Shown here in pieces: positions 16,805 through 26,313 of a stretch of 64,000 bases of DNA (position 1 is its first letter; each line of letters begins with the position of its first letter). Made by a program: the position numbers and the translations under genes. Source of the DNA: Salipiger thiooxidans (GTDB taxonomy: Bacteria > Pseudomonadota > Alphaproteobacteria > Rhodobacterales > Rhodobacteraceae); NCBI RefSeq assembly GCF_900102075.1, contig NZ_FNAV01000011.1, forward strand, positions 1 through 64,000, read 5' to 3'. The notes beneath the pieces are model-generated. The model made no database searches. It saw only the letters and a list, made by a program, of their open reading frames with translations, and was not told the origin of the DNA.

Positions 16805-17923
16805 TCAGAGCCCCTCGTGGAACTCGTCGATCAGGTGCTGGACCACGGCGCGCATCCGGCCCTCATCGGTGCCGCCGCCGGTCTCGGCGGCGACCCGCTG
16901 GCGGGAGGAACTGTTGCCCTCGGCCACCACCAGCCGTGCGCGCTCGATCTCGGCGAGGCAGCCGAGCGCCTGCGCGTCCTCCTCGATGAGGGCGATGAGC
17001 TCGTCGAAGAGCTGCGCGCAGGGCACGATCTTCTGGGCGCCGAAGTCGATCAGCCCCTCGGTCACGCCGTAGCGTTGTGCCCGCCAGCGGTTTTCTCCGA
17101 TGAGGAAGTTCTCGTAGATCCGCCAGCGCAAATTGCGGCGGCGCATGCGCCAGAGCATGCGCAGGATGCACTGGGTGAGCGCTGCCAGCATCAGCGCGTC
17201 CTCGAGCCGGGGCTGCACGTCCATGATCCGGGTCTCGAGCGTGGGAAAGCGCGACGAGGGGCGCAGGTCCCACCAGATCTTGCTGCTGTCCTCGATCACG
17301 CCGAGATCCACCAGCGCCTGCACCGAGCGCTCGTAATCCTGCCAGTTGGAGAAATGCGGCGGCAGTCCGGTGCGGGGCAGGTTGTCGAAGACCGAGATCC
17401 GGTAGCTCGCGAGCCCCGTGTCGATGCCCTGCCAGAACGGCGACGAGGTCGAGAGCGCCAGCAGGTGGGGCAGGAAATAGCCGGCCTGCCGCATCAGGTC
17501 GGCGCGCAGCTGGTCGTCCTCGGTGCCCACGTGCACGTGCATGCCGCAGATCAGCATGCGCTGCACCACGCCGCCGAGATCGCGGCGCAGGTCGTTGTAG
17601 CGCTCCTTGTCGGTGTGGTGCTGCTGGCGCCAATGCGCCAGCGGGTGGCACGAGGCGGAGATGGGCGTGAGGTTGAAATCCGCGGCATGGCGCGACACCG
17701 CTTCGCGCAGGCGGCGGAGGTCGTCGCGGGCGGTGGCGATGTCGGGACAGGGGCGGGTGCCGATCTCGATCTGGCACTGCAGGTATTCCGGGCTGACCTG
17801 ATCCTCGAGCTCTGCGAAACAGGCGGCGAGCAGCGCCTTCGGCGCCTCTGTCAGCGCCAGCGTGTCGCGGTCGACGAGCAGGTATTCCTCTTCGATGCCA
17901 AGGCTGAAGGCCGGTGCGTCCAT
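16805..17923 (-). CDS. YbdK-like carboxylate-amine ligase (GCS2 family)
   Basis: A 372-residue protein. It begins [18 protein letters not shown], the E-E-E-Y motif of the glutamate-cysteine ligase 2 superfamily. It also contains [22 protein letters not shown] and [19 protein letters not shown], and [16 protein letters not shown] later. YbdK-type enzymes show weak glutamate-cysteine ligase activity, and the true substrate is unknown. GGGAGAAGACG precedes the chosen ATG; a longer frame to 17977 has no ribosome site. It lies 63 bases downstream of the small protein gene at 17987, in the same direction. Confidence 0.88.
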   Translation of the reverse strand: MDAPAFSLGIEEEYLLVDRDTLALTEAPKALLAACFAELEDQVSPEYLQCQIEIGTRPCPDIATARDDLRRLREAVSRHAADFNLTPISASCHPLAHWRQQHHTDKERYNDLRRDLGGVVQRMLICGMHVHVGTEDDQLRADLMRQAGYFLPHLLALSTSSPFWQGIDTGLASYRISVFDNLPRTGLPPHFSNWQDYERSVQALVDLGVIEDSSKIWWDLRPSSRFPTLETRIMDVQPRLEDALMLAALTQCILRMLWRMRRRNLRWRIYENFLIGENRWRAQRYGVTEGLIDFGAQKIVPCAQLFDELIALIEEDAQALGCLAEIERARLVVAEGNSSSRQRVAAETGGGTDEGRMRAVVQHLIDEFHEGL

Positions 17924-17986
17924 CGTCTTCTCCCCCGTTCCCGGTCCGAGCAAAGCAGAGCGCGGGGCTTCGGGCAAGGGCCGCGC

Positions 17987-18370
17987 TCAGACCGCAGTGA
18001 AGAGGACGGTGCGGAGGCTGGTCCCGGGCTGGCGCAGGTGGGCCAGCACCGCGGCCTCGGTGCGGCGGACGGCGATGTCCCTGGGACGGGCGTTCGCCGT
18101 CTGGTCGAACATGCGCGTGGCGCGGAAGCCGAGGTCGAGCGGCGCGTGCATGGCGACAGCGGCCACGGTTTCGGCTACCCCCGCGACGACTCTGCGGGTA
18201 CCCGCCAGATCGATGAGCACCATCGTGTCGCTGCGCAGCCGCGGCGGGGCGCTGCCCGTCCCGAGGGACGAGAGGTCGTCCGCAGGGGTTATGTCGCCGG
18301 AAAGCTCGAGGCAGGCGAGGTTGCGCTTCTCAAGATACCTGGGTCGGACAGGCACGATGCGCGAACACAA
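17987..18370 (-). CDS. Small STAS/SpoIIAA-like hypothetical protein
   Basis: About 127 residues when read from TTG at 18370, though the start is uncertain because no clear ribosome site is visible. The core NLACLELSGDI, TMVLIDLAGTRRVVAG, RATRMFDQTANARP and TEAAVLAHL resembles the next upstream protein (18513-18932) in the order and spacing of strands. Both may be STAS/SpoIIAA-like. The function is not known. A perfect palindrome ATTGCCGGCAAT lies at 18382-18393 just upstream. Confidence 0.7.
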   Translation of the reverse strand: MCSRIVPVRPRYLEKRNLACLELSGDITPADDLSSLGTGSAPPRLRSDTMVLIDLAGTRRVVAGVAETVAAVAMHAPLDLGFRATRMFDQTANARPRDIAVRRTEAAVLAHLRQPGTSLRTVLFTAV

Positions 18371-18512
18371 AAGACATGCCGATTGCCGGCAATGGAAATC
18401 TACAGGCGATCCATGGGTGAATGAACTCAGGGCTGAGAATTGCGGTCGCGACCGTCAAGCGGAAGGTATGATGACACCTCTTTCCAGAGGCCATCCGGCG
18501 GCTCTGGGCCCG

Positions 18513-18932
18513 TCAGTCGGTGTCCGCGAGCAACTCGGCGAAGCTCTGATGGGGAAGGCCCAGCAGCGTGAGCGCCTGTTCCTCGCATTGCTGCACAAGC
18601 GACACCACGGCGCCGATGCCCTCCCATGAGCGGACGATGAATTTCGCCATCTCGTAGGAGAGCTTCGAAGGCGCGTAGTAGACGATCAGGGTCTGCTCGC
18701 CGGTGCCGAGGAAGATGTCGGCTTTCTTGGCCTGCAGCTTCATCAGACCGACGAAATCGGACTCGATGCCGGTGACGTTCGAGAGGTCGACGAGGTGTTT
18801 CTGGCCGGGGTGGCTCTGCGGGTGCCGCGCGTAATCGTCGAAAGCGCGCATGGTGTCATCGAGACGCGAAAAGCCTTCGTAGCGGACATAGACGATGCCG
18901 TGCCCCGGCAGGATCTGGAATGTGACAGACAT
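18513..18932 (-). CDS. STAS/SpoIIAA-like hypothetical protein
   Basis: A 139-residue protein beginning MSVTFQILPGHGIVYVRYEG. An alpha/beta pattern with HLVDLSNVTGIESDFVGLMK and QTLIVYYAPSKLSYEMAKFI resembles SpoIIAA/STAS-like small proteins common in roseobacters. No catalytic motif is seen. It has no signal peptide or membrane helix. It may be a paralogue of the downstream gene at 17987, and a 142-base spacer separates them. Confidence 0.82.
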   Translation of the reverse strand: MSVTFQILPGHGIVYVRYEGFSRLDDTMRAFDDYARHPQSHPGQKHLVDLSNVTGIESDFVGLMKLQAKKADIFLGTGEQTLIVYYAPSKLSYEMAKFIVRSWEGIGAVVSLVQQCEEQALTLLGLPHQSFAELLADTD

Positions 18933-19200
18933 GAAGAACTCGACTCAAATTGCGTTGCCCGGATCCGGCGCGCCAATGTCCCCCGTGGTCGCGTGGCCCG
19001 GATCGGTGCCCGAGACTGTCTAAAGTATCATACAATGCAATGTGTTCGGGGTCGCGTATCGCGCCGTCTCAGGCCTTACGCTAGGTAAACCCGCGACGGG
19101 ACGAAGTGTTCCGGACACGGTGTTCGTCTCGCGCCCCGGAAAGCGGGCATCGCCTCTGCATGCCGGTTTCGGCGTTGCGTGCCGTCCCCTTGCCCGAAAG

Positions 19201-19233
19201 GAAAACGCCCCGGAACCTTGCGATTCCGGGGCG
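19201..19233 (-). terminator. Rho-independent terminator of mmsA
   Basis: CGCCCCGGAA (19206-19215) and TTCCGGGGCG (19224-19233) make a 10-bp stem with an 8-nt loop. On the minus strand it is followed by TTTTC. It lies 30 bases after the mmsA stop. Confidence 0.9.
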
Positions 19234-19262
19234 TCGAAGCGTCGTTCAGGTCAGGCCGTGGA

Positions 19263-20762
19263 TCAGTCCATGGCCTTGAAGTTGAACTCGCCGCCTTCCT
19301 TGATGCCCGAGAACCAGCGCGCCGTGACGGTCTTGGTCTTGGTGTAGAAGCGGAAGGCGTCGGGGCCGTACTGGTTGAGGTCGCCGAAGCCGGACTTCTT
19401 CCAGCCGCCGAAGGTGAAGTAGCTCAGCGGCACCGGGATCGGGAAGTTGATGCCGACCATGCCCACGTTCACACGGTGCGCGAAGTCGCGCGCGGTGTCG
19501 CCGTCGGCGGTGAAGATCGACGTGCCGTTGCCGTAGTCGTTCTTCATGATCAGGTCGAGCGCCTCGTCGTAGGACTCGGTGCGCACCTGGCACAGGACCG
19601 GGCCGAAGATCTCTTCCTTGTAGATGTCCATGTCCTTGGTGACGTTGTCGAACATCGACGGGCCCACGAAGAAGCCGTCCTCGTAGCCCTGCAGCTCGAA
19701 GTCGCGGCCGTCGACCACAAGGTTCGCGCCCTGTTCCACACCCGAGGCGATGAGCCCGTTGATGCGATCCTTGGACGCCTGGGTGATGACCGGGCCGTAG
19801 TCCACGTCATTGCCGCCGGTGTAGGGGCCGACCTTGAGCGCTTCGATGCGGGGAACCAGTTTCTCGATCAGCGCGTCAGCGGTCTTCTGACCGACCGGAA
19901 CCGCGACCGAGATCGCCATGCAGCGTTCGCCTGCAGCGCCGAAGCCGGCACCGACCAGCGCGTCGGCGGCCTTGTCGATGTCCGCGTCGGGCATGATGAT
20001 CATGTGGTTCTTGGCGCCGCCGAAGCACTGGGCGCGCTTGCCGTTCGAGCAGGCACGGCCGTAGATGTACTGGGCGATCGGGGTGGACCCCACGAAGGCC
20101 ACCGCCGGGATGTCCTCGTGGTCGAGGATGCCGTCGACGACGTCCTTGTCACCGTTGACCACCTGCAGGACGCCCGCGGGCAGGCCCGCTTCGATCAGCA
20201 GCTCGGCGAGACGCAGCGCGGTCGAAGGCACGCGCTCGGAGGGCTTGAGGATCATCGCGTTGCCGCAGGCCAGGGCGCCGGCCATCTTCCACAGCGGGAT
20301 CATGGCGGGGAAGTTGAAGGGCGTGATGCCCGCAACCACGCCGAGCGGCTGGCGCATGGAGTAGAGGTCGATGCCCGGGCCGCCGTTGTCCATGAACTCG
20401 CCCTTGAGCATCGCCGGCGCGCCCATGCAGACCTCGACGAACTCGAGGCCGCGCTGCACGTCGCCCTTGGCGTCGGGCAGGGTCTTGCCGTGCTCGAGGC
20501 TGACCAGTTCTGCCAGCTCGTCCATGTGCTCGTTGATCAGGGCACCGAACTTCATCATCACGCGGGCGCGACGCTGCGGGTTGGTCTTGGCCCAGCCAAT
20601 CTGTGCCTCGGCCGCCTTGGCCACGGCGTCGTTCAGCTCTTCGAGCGTCGCGAGCGGCACCTTGGCGATGGCTTCGCCCGTGGCGGGGTTGAAGACTTCG
20701 GTGAAGCGGCCCGAGGTGCCCTTCACGTGCTCGCCGTTGATGAAATGCGTCAGTTCTTTCAT
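19263..20762 (-). CDS. mmsA: Methylmalonate-semialdehyde dehydrogenase (CoA-acylating)
   Basis: A 499-residue aldehyde dehydrogenase converting methylmalonate semialdehyde, or malonate semialdehyde, to propionyl-CoA or acetyl-CoA in valine, beta-alanine and inositol catabolism. It shows GVVAGITPFNFPAMIPLW, AVAFVGSTPIAQYIYGR and the catalytic cysteine in GAAGERCMAISVAV, a context typical of MmsA/IolA. GAGGAGCGATC precedes the ATG at 20762. It is divergent from a LysR regulator, with a perfect 16-bp palindrome between them. Confidence 0.95.
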   Translation of the reverse strand: MKELTHFINGEHVKGTSGRFTEVFNPATGEAIAKVPLATLEELNDAVAKAAEAQIGWAKTNPQRRARVMMKFGALINEHMDELAELVSLEHGKTLPDAKGDVQRGLEFVEVCMGAPAMLKGEFMDNGGPGIDLYSMRQPLGVVAGITPFNFPAMIPLWKMAGALACGNAMILKPSERVPSTALRLAELLIEAGLPAGVLQVVNGDKDVVDGILDHEDIPAVAFVGSTPIAQYIYGRACSNGKRAQCFGGAKNHMIIMPDADIDKAADALVGAGFGAAGERCMAISVAVPVGQKTADALIEKLVPRIEALKVGPYTGGNDVDYGPVITQASKDRINGLIASGVEQGANLVVDGRDFELQGYEDGFFVGPSMFDNVTKDMDIYKEEIFGPVLCQVRTESYDEALDLIMKNDYGNGTSIFTADGDTARDFAHRVNVGMVGINFPIPVPLSYFTFGGWKKSGFGDLNQYGPDAFRFYTKTKTVTARWFSGIKEGGEFNFKAMD

Positions 20763-20844
20763 GATCGCTCCTCCTGTCATTCGGATTTGGCGCCACCTTA
20801 GTCTTGCGGAAATGCAGGCGATAGAGGTAATCGGGCAAAAGGGT

Positions 20845-20860
20845 TTTGCAATATTGCAAA
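20845..20860. promoter_or_regulatory. Perfect 16-bp palindrome between mmsA and the LysR gene
   Basis: TTTGCAATATTGCAAA is its own reverse complement. It ends nine bases before the LysR start and lies 83 bases upstream of mmsA. It is a candidate operator for the divergently encoded LysR protein or another mmsA regulator. Confidence 0.55.
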
Positions 20861-20869
20861 GGTGACGGG

Positions 20870-21766
20870 ATGCGCGAGAACTGGGACGACATGCGGATCT
20901 TCCTTGCCGTGGGGCGTGGCGACAGTCTGTCTTCGGCTGGACGGGTGCTGCGGATGGACCCGGCCACGGTGGGTCGCCGGGTGGCGCGGCTCGAGGAGAC
21001 GCTCGGCCAGACGCTGTTTGCCAAGAGCCCGCAGGGCTACGCGCTGACCGAGGCGGGCACGCGGCTGCTGCGCCACGCCGAGGAGGCAGAGCAGGCGCTG
21101 GGGCTGGGCGCGCAGGCGGTGCGTGGCGCGGGCGAGGGCATGTCGGGGCAGATCCGCATCGGCGCGCCGGACGGCTGCGCCAACTTCCTGCTGCCGCAGG
21201 TCTGCGCCGAGATCGGGGCGCAGAATCCGGATCTCGAGATCCAGATCGTCGCCCTGCCGCGCATCGTGAACCTGTCGCGGCGCGAGGCGGACCTGGCGAT
21301 CGGGGTCTCGGCGCCCACCGCCGGGCGGCTGGTCGTGCAGAAGCTCGCCGACTACAAGCTGCACCTCGCCGCCTCCGAGGACTACCTCGAGCGGCACCCG
21401 CCGATCCGCAGCCGCGCCGACCTGAAGGGGCACCGCATTGTCGGATACATCCCCGACATGATCTTCGACAAGGAACTCGACTACCTCGCCGATCTCGGGC
21501 TCGACCGGGTTGGGCTGGCCTCGAATTCGGTCTCGGTGCAGTTCCACTGGCTGCGGCAGGGCGCGGGCGTCGGAATCGTGCATGATTTCGCGCTGCCCGC
21601 AGCCTCTGGGCTGACCCGGATCCTGCCGGCGAAGGTCGAGCTGATCCGCAGTTTCTACCTTGTGCGCCACGCCGATGACCGCCGCGTCGGCAGGCTCAAC
21701 ACCTTTGCCGAGGCACTGGCACGGGGAATCCGGCGCGAGCTTGCGAGACTCGAAGGTCTGACTTGA
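20870..21766 (+). CDS. LysR-family transcriptional regulator divergent from mmsA
   Basis: A 298-residue LysR regulator. The winged helix covers residues 1-65 (MRIFLAVGRGDSLSSAGRVL then DPATVGRRVARLEETLGQTL). The effector domain contains GQIRIGAPDGCANFLLPQV and LARGIRRELARL at the end. The start at ATG 20870 follows GGTGACGGG. The divergent arrangement implies it controls mmsA and itself. The inducer is unknown. Confidence 0.92.
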   Translation: MRENWDDMRIFLAVGRGDSLSSAGRVLRMDPATVGRRVARLEETLGQTLFAKSPQGYALTEAGTRLLRHAEEAEQALGLGAQAVRGAGEGMSGQIRIGAPDGCANFLLPQVCAEIGAQNPDLEIQIVALPRIVNLSRREADLAIGVSAPTAGRLVVQKLADYKLHLAASEDYLERHPPIRSRADLKGHRIVGYIPDMIFDKELDYLADLGLDRVGLASNSVSVQFHWLRQGAGVGIVHDFALPAASGLTRILPAKVELIRSFYLVRHADDRRVGRLNTFAEALARGIRRELARLEGLT

Positions 21767-21828
21767 CAGATTGTCGCATGGGGCGGACGCTTTCTGCACG
21801 TGCATTTGAGCGATTGGAGGAGAGCGGT

Positions 21829-22263
21829 ATGCAGGTTCAACAGATTCTCAAGGACAAGGCGGACGACGGCGTCGTCACCGTGACCCCGGATGCGACCGTC
21901 GCGGCGGCTGCAAAGGTCCTGGCCGAGCGCCGGATCGGGGGCGTGGTGGTTTCGGAGGACGGCCAGACGCCGCTTGGCATCCTGTCCGAGCGCGACATCG
22001 TGCGGGTTCTCGGCACCGACGGCCCCGACGTCCTGGCCTGGCGCGTCGATGCGCTGATGACCAGAGATCTCAAGACCTGCTCGCGCGACGACGACAGCAA
22101 CGTGGTGCTCGCCCGGATGACCAAGGGCCGTTTCCGTCACCTGCCGGTGATCGAGGACGGCGTGATGGTCGGTATGATCTCGATCGGCGACGTGGTCGCG
22201 GCGCAGATCTCCGAGCTCTCGATGGAGAAGGAAGCCCTTCAGGGTATGATCATGGGATTCTGA
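21829..22263 (+). CDS. Two-CBS-domain protein
   Basis: A 144-residue protein made only of two CBS domains: ILKDKADDGVVTVTPDATVA to RIGGVVVSEDGQTPLGILSE, and VDALMTRDLKTCSRDDDSNV to FRHLPVIEDGVMVGMISIGD. Such proteins bind adenine nucleotides and act as energy-sensing regulators of unknown partner enzymes. The start is at 21829 after TTGGAGGAGAGCGGT. A strong terminator follows. Confidence 0.93.
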   Translation: MQVQQILKDKADDGVVTVTPDATVAAAAKVLAERRIGGVVVSEDGQTPLGILSERDIVRVLGTDGPDVLAWRVDALMTRDLKTCSRDDDSNVVLARMTKGRFRHLPVIEDGVMVGMISIGDVVAAQISELSMEKEALQGMIMGF

Positions 22264-22352
22264 GCGGCGCCCGCGCGCGGCTCGGGTCAGGCGGGCGCAC
22301 TCTCCGCGCCTTGCGGACATTGCCGACTTTGCCCTCTAATGGGGCAACGAAA

Positions 22353-22388
22353 GGGCGACCGGCCACCGGTCGCCCTTATGTTCTTTTT
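22353..22388 (+). terminator. Rho-independent terminator after the CBS gene
   Basis: GGGCGACCGG (22353-22362), a 3-nt loop and CCGGTCGCCC (22366-22375) form a 10-bp stem followed by TTATGTTCTTTTT. Confidence 0.88.
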
Positions 22389-22457
22389 GCATCGGGGGTT
22401 GCATTCATCAACGCAATATTGTTGCGTGCGGCAAAACGGTAGATGAGGGGCTTCCGT

Positions 22458-22949
22458 ATGCGCATCGGCTTGTATCCCGGCACTTTCGACCCGATCACCC
22501 TGGGTCATATCGACATCATCCGGCGCGCCGCCGCCCTGGTGGACCGTCTCGTGATCGGCGTCGCGATAAACCGCGACAAGGGCCCGCTATTCCCGCTGGA
22601 AGATCGCGTGGCGATGATCGAGGCGGAATGTCGCGAGCTCTCGGAACAGACCGGCACCGAGATCGTGCCGCATCCCTTCGAGAACCTGCTGATCGATTGC
22701 GCCCATGACGTGGGCGCGCAGATCATCGTGCGCGGGCTGCGCGCGGTGGCGGATTTCGAGTACGAATTCCAGATGGTCGGGATGAACCGGGTGCTCGACG
22801 ACAGTGTCGAGACGGTCTTCCTCATGGCCGAGGCCCGTCACCAGGCGATTGCATCGAAGCTGGTGAAGGAGATCGCCCGGCTGGGCGGCGACGTGAGCAA
22901 TTTCGTCACGCCGCCGGTGCACGAGGCCCTCAAGGCACGCTTCGGCTGA
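22458..22949 (+). CDS. coaD: Phosphopantetheine adenylyltransferase
   Basis: A 163-residue enzyme for the penultimate step of coenzyme A synthesis. It starts MRIGLYPGTFDPITLGH, containing the nucleotidyl-transferase T/HxGH motif. It continues with RAVADFEYEFQMVGMNR and the ISSKLVKE-like IASKLVKEIARLGGDVSNFV near the end. The length is standard. The ATG at 22458 is chosen over one five codons upstream because the conserved family start is MRIGLYPG. The palindrome-like ACGCAA-N5-TTGCGT lies at 22411-22427 in the promoter region. Confidence 0.96.
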   Translation: MRIGLYPGTFDPITLGHIDIIRRAAALVDRLVIGVAINRDKGPLFPLEDRVAMIEAECRELSEQTGTEIVPHPFENLLIDCAHDVGAQIIVRGLRAVADFEYEFQMVGMNRVLDDSVETVFLMAEARHQAIASKLVKEIARLGGDVSNFVTPPVHEALKARFG

Positions 22950-22965
22950 GCGTGCCGGCCGCGGC

Positions 22966-23112
22966 TCAGCGGCCGTAGACGGCGCGGTGGGCCAGTTCGG
23001 CTTCCTTGCCCTGGATGTCGCAGTCGAGTCGGGTGCGCGGCGGCAGCGACATCAGGGTGTGCAGGGCGCGGCGGTAGGCGTAGCGGCGGTAGATGCTGTT
23101 CAGAACGGTCAT
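22966..23112 (-). CDS. DUF1127-like small basic protein, second of a pair
   Basis: A 48-residue protein beginning MTVLNSIYRRYAYRRALHT and ending LAHRAVYGR. It shows the R-rich helix and conserved L-x-D-x-D-I-x pattern (RTRLDCDIQG) of the DUF1127/YjiS family. These proteins are RNA-associated or stress-linked in alphaproteobacteria. GGACCGAGACA precedes ATG as a weak ribosome site. It lies 41 bases behind its paralogue and is probably co-transcribed. Confidence 0.85.
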   Translation of the reverse strand: MTVLNSIYRRYAYRRALHTLMSLPPRTRLDCDIQGKEAELAHRAVYGR

Positions 23113-23153
23113 TGTCTCGGTCCTTCGGATGGATGTGTGAGTGGTGCCGGGTC

Positions 23154-23327
23154 TCAGGCCCGGGCGGCGCCGTAGACGGCTTCCGCGGCGATCCGGCGGA
23201 TGTCGCCGGGGTAGATGTCGAGGTCGAGCGCCGTGTCGAGCGGCAGCCGGCTCAGTTCGTGCAGGGTGCGGCGGTACTTGGCGCGGGCGACGAAGCGGGA
23301 TTTCAGCGTCTCGTAGAAGCAGGTCAT
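23154..23327 (-). CDS. DUF1127-like small basic protein, first of a pair
   Basis: A 57-residue protein beginning MTCFYETLKSRFVARAKYRR and continuing LSRLPLDTALDLDI, then RRIAAEAVYGAARA. This is the same pattern as the following gene. GGAG seven bases upstream supports ATG at 23327 rather than the ATG two codons earlier. In related bacteria such genes are transcribed from heat-shock or oxidative-stress promoters; no clear promoter consensus is visible here. Confidence 0.88.
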   Translation of the reverse strand: MTCFYETLKSRFVARAKYRRTLHELSRLPLDTALDLDIYPGDIRRIAAEAVYGAARA

Positions 23328-23531
23328 GGTCATTCTCCGTGTCTCCCCCCTTCGATTGATGTTGGCGCTAACTTAGTCATGCTGCGCTGCAGCACAACTT
23401 CCGAAAACCGATTTCCGATGTGCAGTTTTTGCATGGCGCAGGCGGCGCGCCTTGCCGGCCTGGCGGGCGGCAAGATGTTCTTTACCAATTTCGGTTAAGG
23501 TTAATTCCACGCAGAAACAGGAGATGTCTGG

Positions 23532-23762
23532 ATGGATATCCGCACGATCGGGGCCTGGCCTCTGCGCCGGGCGGACCTCGGACAGGGGCCGCGCGGCGGC
23601 AGCGTGGCCCCGCAGGCGGCGGGGACGCGGGAGCAGCGCGTCTTCCCGCCGCCGACACCGGTGACGCAGCAGATGCTGCCGTCCCACAAGGCCGCCCGCA
23701 GCGCCGAGGCCGGTGCCCGCCAGGGTTACCAGTCCGCGCGCGACATGATGCGGGACGACTGA
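23532..23762 (+). CDS. 76-residue hypothetical protein, Pro/Arg-rich
   Basis: Begins MDIRTIGAWPLRRADLGQGP and ends AGARQGYQSARDMMRDD. AGGAGATGTCTGG precedes the ATG. It is low in complexity, has no membrane helix and matches no family I know. The start signal and the codon use (mostly G/C at third positions) support it, but an untranslated stretch cannot be excluded. Confidence 0.5.
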   Translation: MDIRTIGAWPLRRADLGQGPRGGSVAPQAAGTREQRVFPPPTPVTQQMLPSHKAARSAEAGARQGYQSARDMMRDD

Positions 23763-23937
23763 GCGCCACAGCCGCCGCGTGTCATGTGGTTTCGCGGCGG
23801 GCCGGTGCCGGTCGCCTGAAACGTGACGAGGGCGAGGCCGTCTCCGGCCCCGCCCTCGGGAGGTCTTTCAGGTGCTGGTCAGATCGTCAGTGGGACCGAG
23901 CTTCGGCCCATCCGACGGATCGACCGGCGGGTCCGGA

Positions 23938-24939
<1,002 letters not shown>

Positions 24940-24979
24940 GGATATCTCCTCGCTGTACGGAAACCGGGAATTGGCTGCA

Positions 24980-24998
24980 CGTCATCAGTTTGATGACG
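24980..24998. promoter_or_regulatory. Perfect inverted repeat upstream of gap
   Basis: CGTCATCA-GTT-TGATGACG has 8-bp arms and a 3-base spacer and lies between gap and the upstream small gene. It has no T-run on either side, which makes an operator more likely than a terminator. Confidence 0.5.
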
Positions 24999-25032
24999 GT
25001 AAGTCAACCGCGCCGTTTGGCGCAGGCCGGCG

Positions 25033-25176
25033 TTATCGCCAGAAGGCGAGCCAATCCAGCAATGTGAAGAACTTGCGCCCCAGGAAGACGAGATGCTCAG
25101 CGCCGTAGACCCAGATGTCGAGGGCGATGGCGGCAAGGACCAGCAGCCCGATCCAGATGGCGAGACGATTGTTCAT
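25033..25176 (-). CDS. 47-residue single-helix membrane protein
   Basis: Encodes MNNRLAIWIGLLVLAAIALD followed by VYGAEHLVFLGRKFF and a C-terminus LAFWR. There is one membrane helix at residues 5-22 and an amphipathic Trp/Phe-rich tail. No family is assigned, but proteins with this pattern are widespread in Rhodobacterales next to gap. It is in the same direction as gap with the palindrome between them. Confidence 0.8.
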   Translation of the reverse strand: MNNRLAIWIGLLVLAAIALDIWVYGAEHLVFLGRKFFTLLDWLAFWR

Positions 25177-25264
25177 GGCGTTTCTGATGCCAGAGGGTCC
25201 CGGCGCTGTCACGCGCGATTTCGGCGCCCGTTTGGCGCCGGCAGAGGGGCGTCAGGGGCAGGGG

Positions 25265-25738
25265 TCAGCCGTGGCTCTTGCGCGCTGCGGCGACCCAGAT
25301 CGCGGCGAGCACGACGCTGGCGATGGCGTTCCAGCTGGCCATCGAGAGGCCCATGAGTTGCCAGATCACCTCGTCGCAGCGGTGGATCTCGGCGCTCATG
25401 ATCTGGTTCAGCAGATCGTCGGCGCTGATACCGGTCACCGGCGCGGAGGAGGTGCACGAGGTCGGGCCCGGCCACCAGGCGCGCTCGACGCCGGTGTGGT
25501 ATACGCCGATGGCGCCCGAGGTCAGCGCGGCGATGGCACCCAGCCACGGCAGGAAGGCGCTGCGGGTCGCGATCGCGGCGCCCGCGATCACCACCGCCGC
25601 CGCATGCGGCCAGCGCTGCCAGATGCAGAGCTTGCAGGGGGTGAGCCCTCCGAGGACCTGGAACCCGAAGGCACCGAGCAGCAGCGCCACGGAGCCGGCG
25701 GCAGCGAGCAGGATCAGGAAAGTCCGGGTCAGTCTCAA
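25265..25738 (-). CDS. dsbB: DsbB-family disulfide bond formation protein
   Basis: A 157-residue inner-membrane quinone reductase that reoxidises DsbA-type thiol oxidases. Four membrane helices are predicted. The first periplasmic loop has the redox CxxC in LTPCKLCIWQRWPH. The second has a cysteine in GPTSCTSSAP and another in EIHRCDEV, the expected second pair. The start overlaps the stop of the DedA-like gene by four bases. Confidence 0.9.
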   Translation of the reverse strand: MRLTRTFLILLAAAGSVALLLGAFGFQVLGGLTPCKLCIWQRWPHAAAVVIAGAAIATRSAFLPWLGAIAALTSGAIGVYHTGVERAWWPGPTSCTSSAPVTGISADDLLNQIMSAEIHRCDEVIWQLMGLSMASWNAIASVVLAAIWVAAARKSHG

Positions 25739-26313
25739 AGGAACCTCACTAGGTAGAAGCCGCCCAAAAGAATGAGCACAAAGAGTGTGAAGACAAGCCC
25801 CAGCCGCTTTTCGATGAAGTCGCGGATGGGGGCTCCGAAGGCCCAGAGCAGCCCTGCCACCACGAAAAAGCGCAGCGATCGCGCGATGATGGCGGTCACC
25901 ACGAAGGTGCCGAGCGGCATCGCCGTCCAGCCTGACATGATCGTGATGACCTTGAAGGGAAAGGGCGTGACGCCGGCGATGAGCACCGCCCAGAAGCCCA
26001 CGCCGTTGAAGCGCGCGTTGAAGGCCTCGATCTCGTCACCCTTGCCGAGCGCCTCGAGGATCGGGCGTCCGAGGCCTTCGAAGAAGAAGTGTCCGATGAC
26101 GTAGCCTGCGAGCCCGCCGATCACCGAGGCCACCGTCGCCACCAGCGCGATCAGCCAGGCCCGGCGCGGCGCCGCGAGCACCATCGGGATCATCAGCACA
26201 TCCGGCGGAATCGGGAAGATCGACGCCTCGATGAAGGCCACCGCGGCGAGCGCCCAGAGGGCCTTGGGGTGGTCGGCCAGCGACATGGTCCAGTCATAGA
26301 GGCGGCGCAGCAT
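25735..26313 (-). CDS. YqaA/DedA-family membrane protein
   Basis: A 192-residue protein with several membrane helices. It shows FIEASIFPIPPDVLMIP near residue 25, the conserved acidic-proline motif of the SNARE-associated/YqaA family, and GVTPFPFKVITIMSGW later, typical of the same family. Members of the wider DedA superfamily are flippases or transporters. GGAGACCATCCT precedes ATG at 26313. It is translationally coupled to dsbB. Confidence 0.9.
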   Translation of the reverse strand: MLRRLYDWTMSLADHPKALWALAAVAFIEASIFPIPPDVLMIPMVLAAPRRAWLIALVATVASVIGGLAGYVIGHFFFEGLGRPILEALGKGDEIEAFNARFNGVGFWAVLIAGVTPFPFKVITIMSGWTAMPLGTFVVTAIIARSLRFFVVAGLLWAFGAPIRDFIEKRLGLVFTLFVLILLGGFYLVRFL

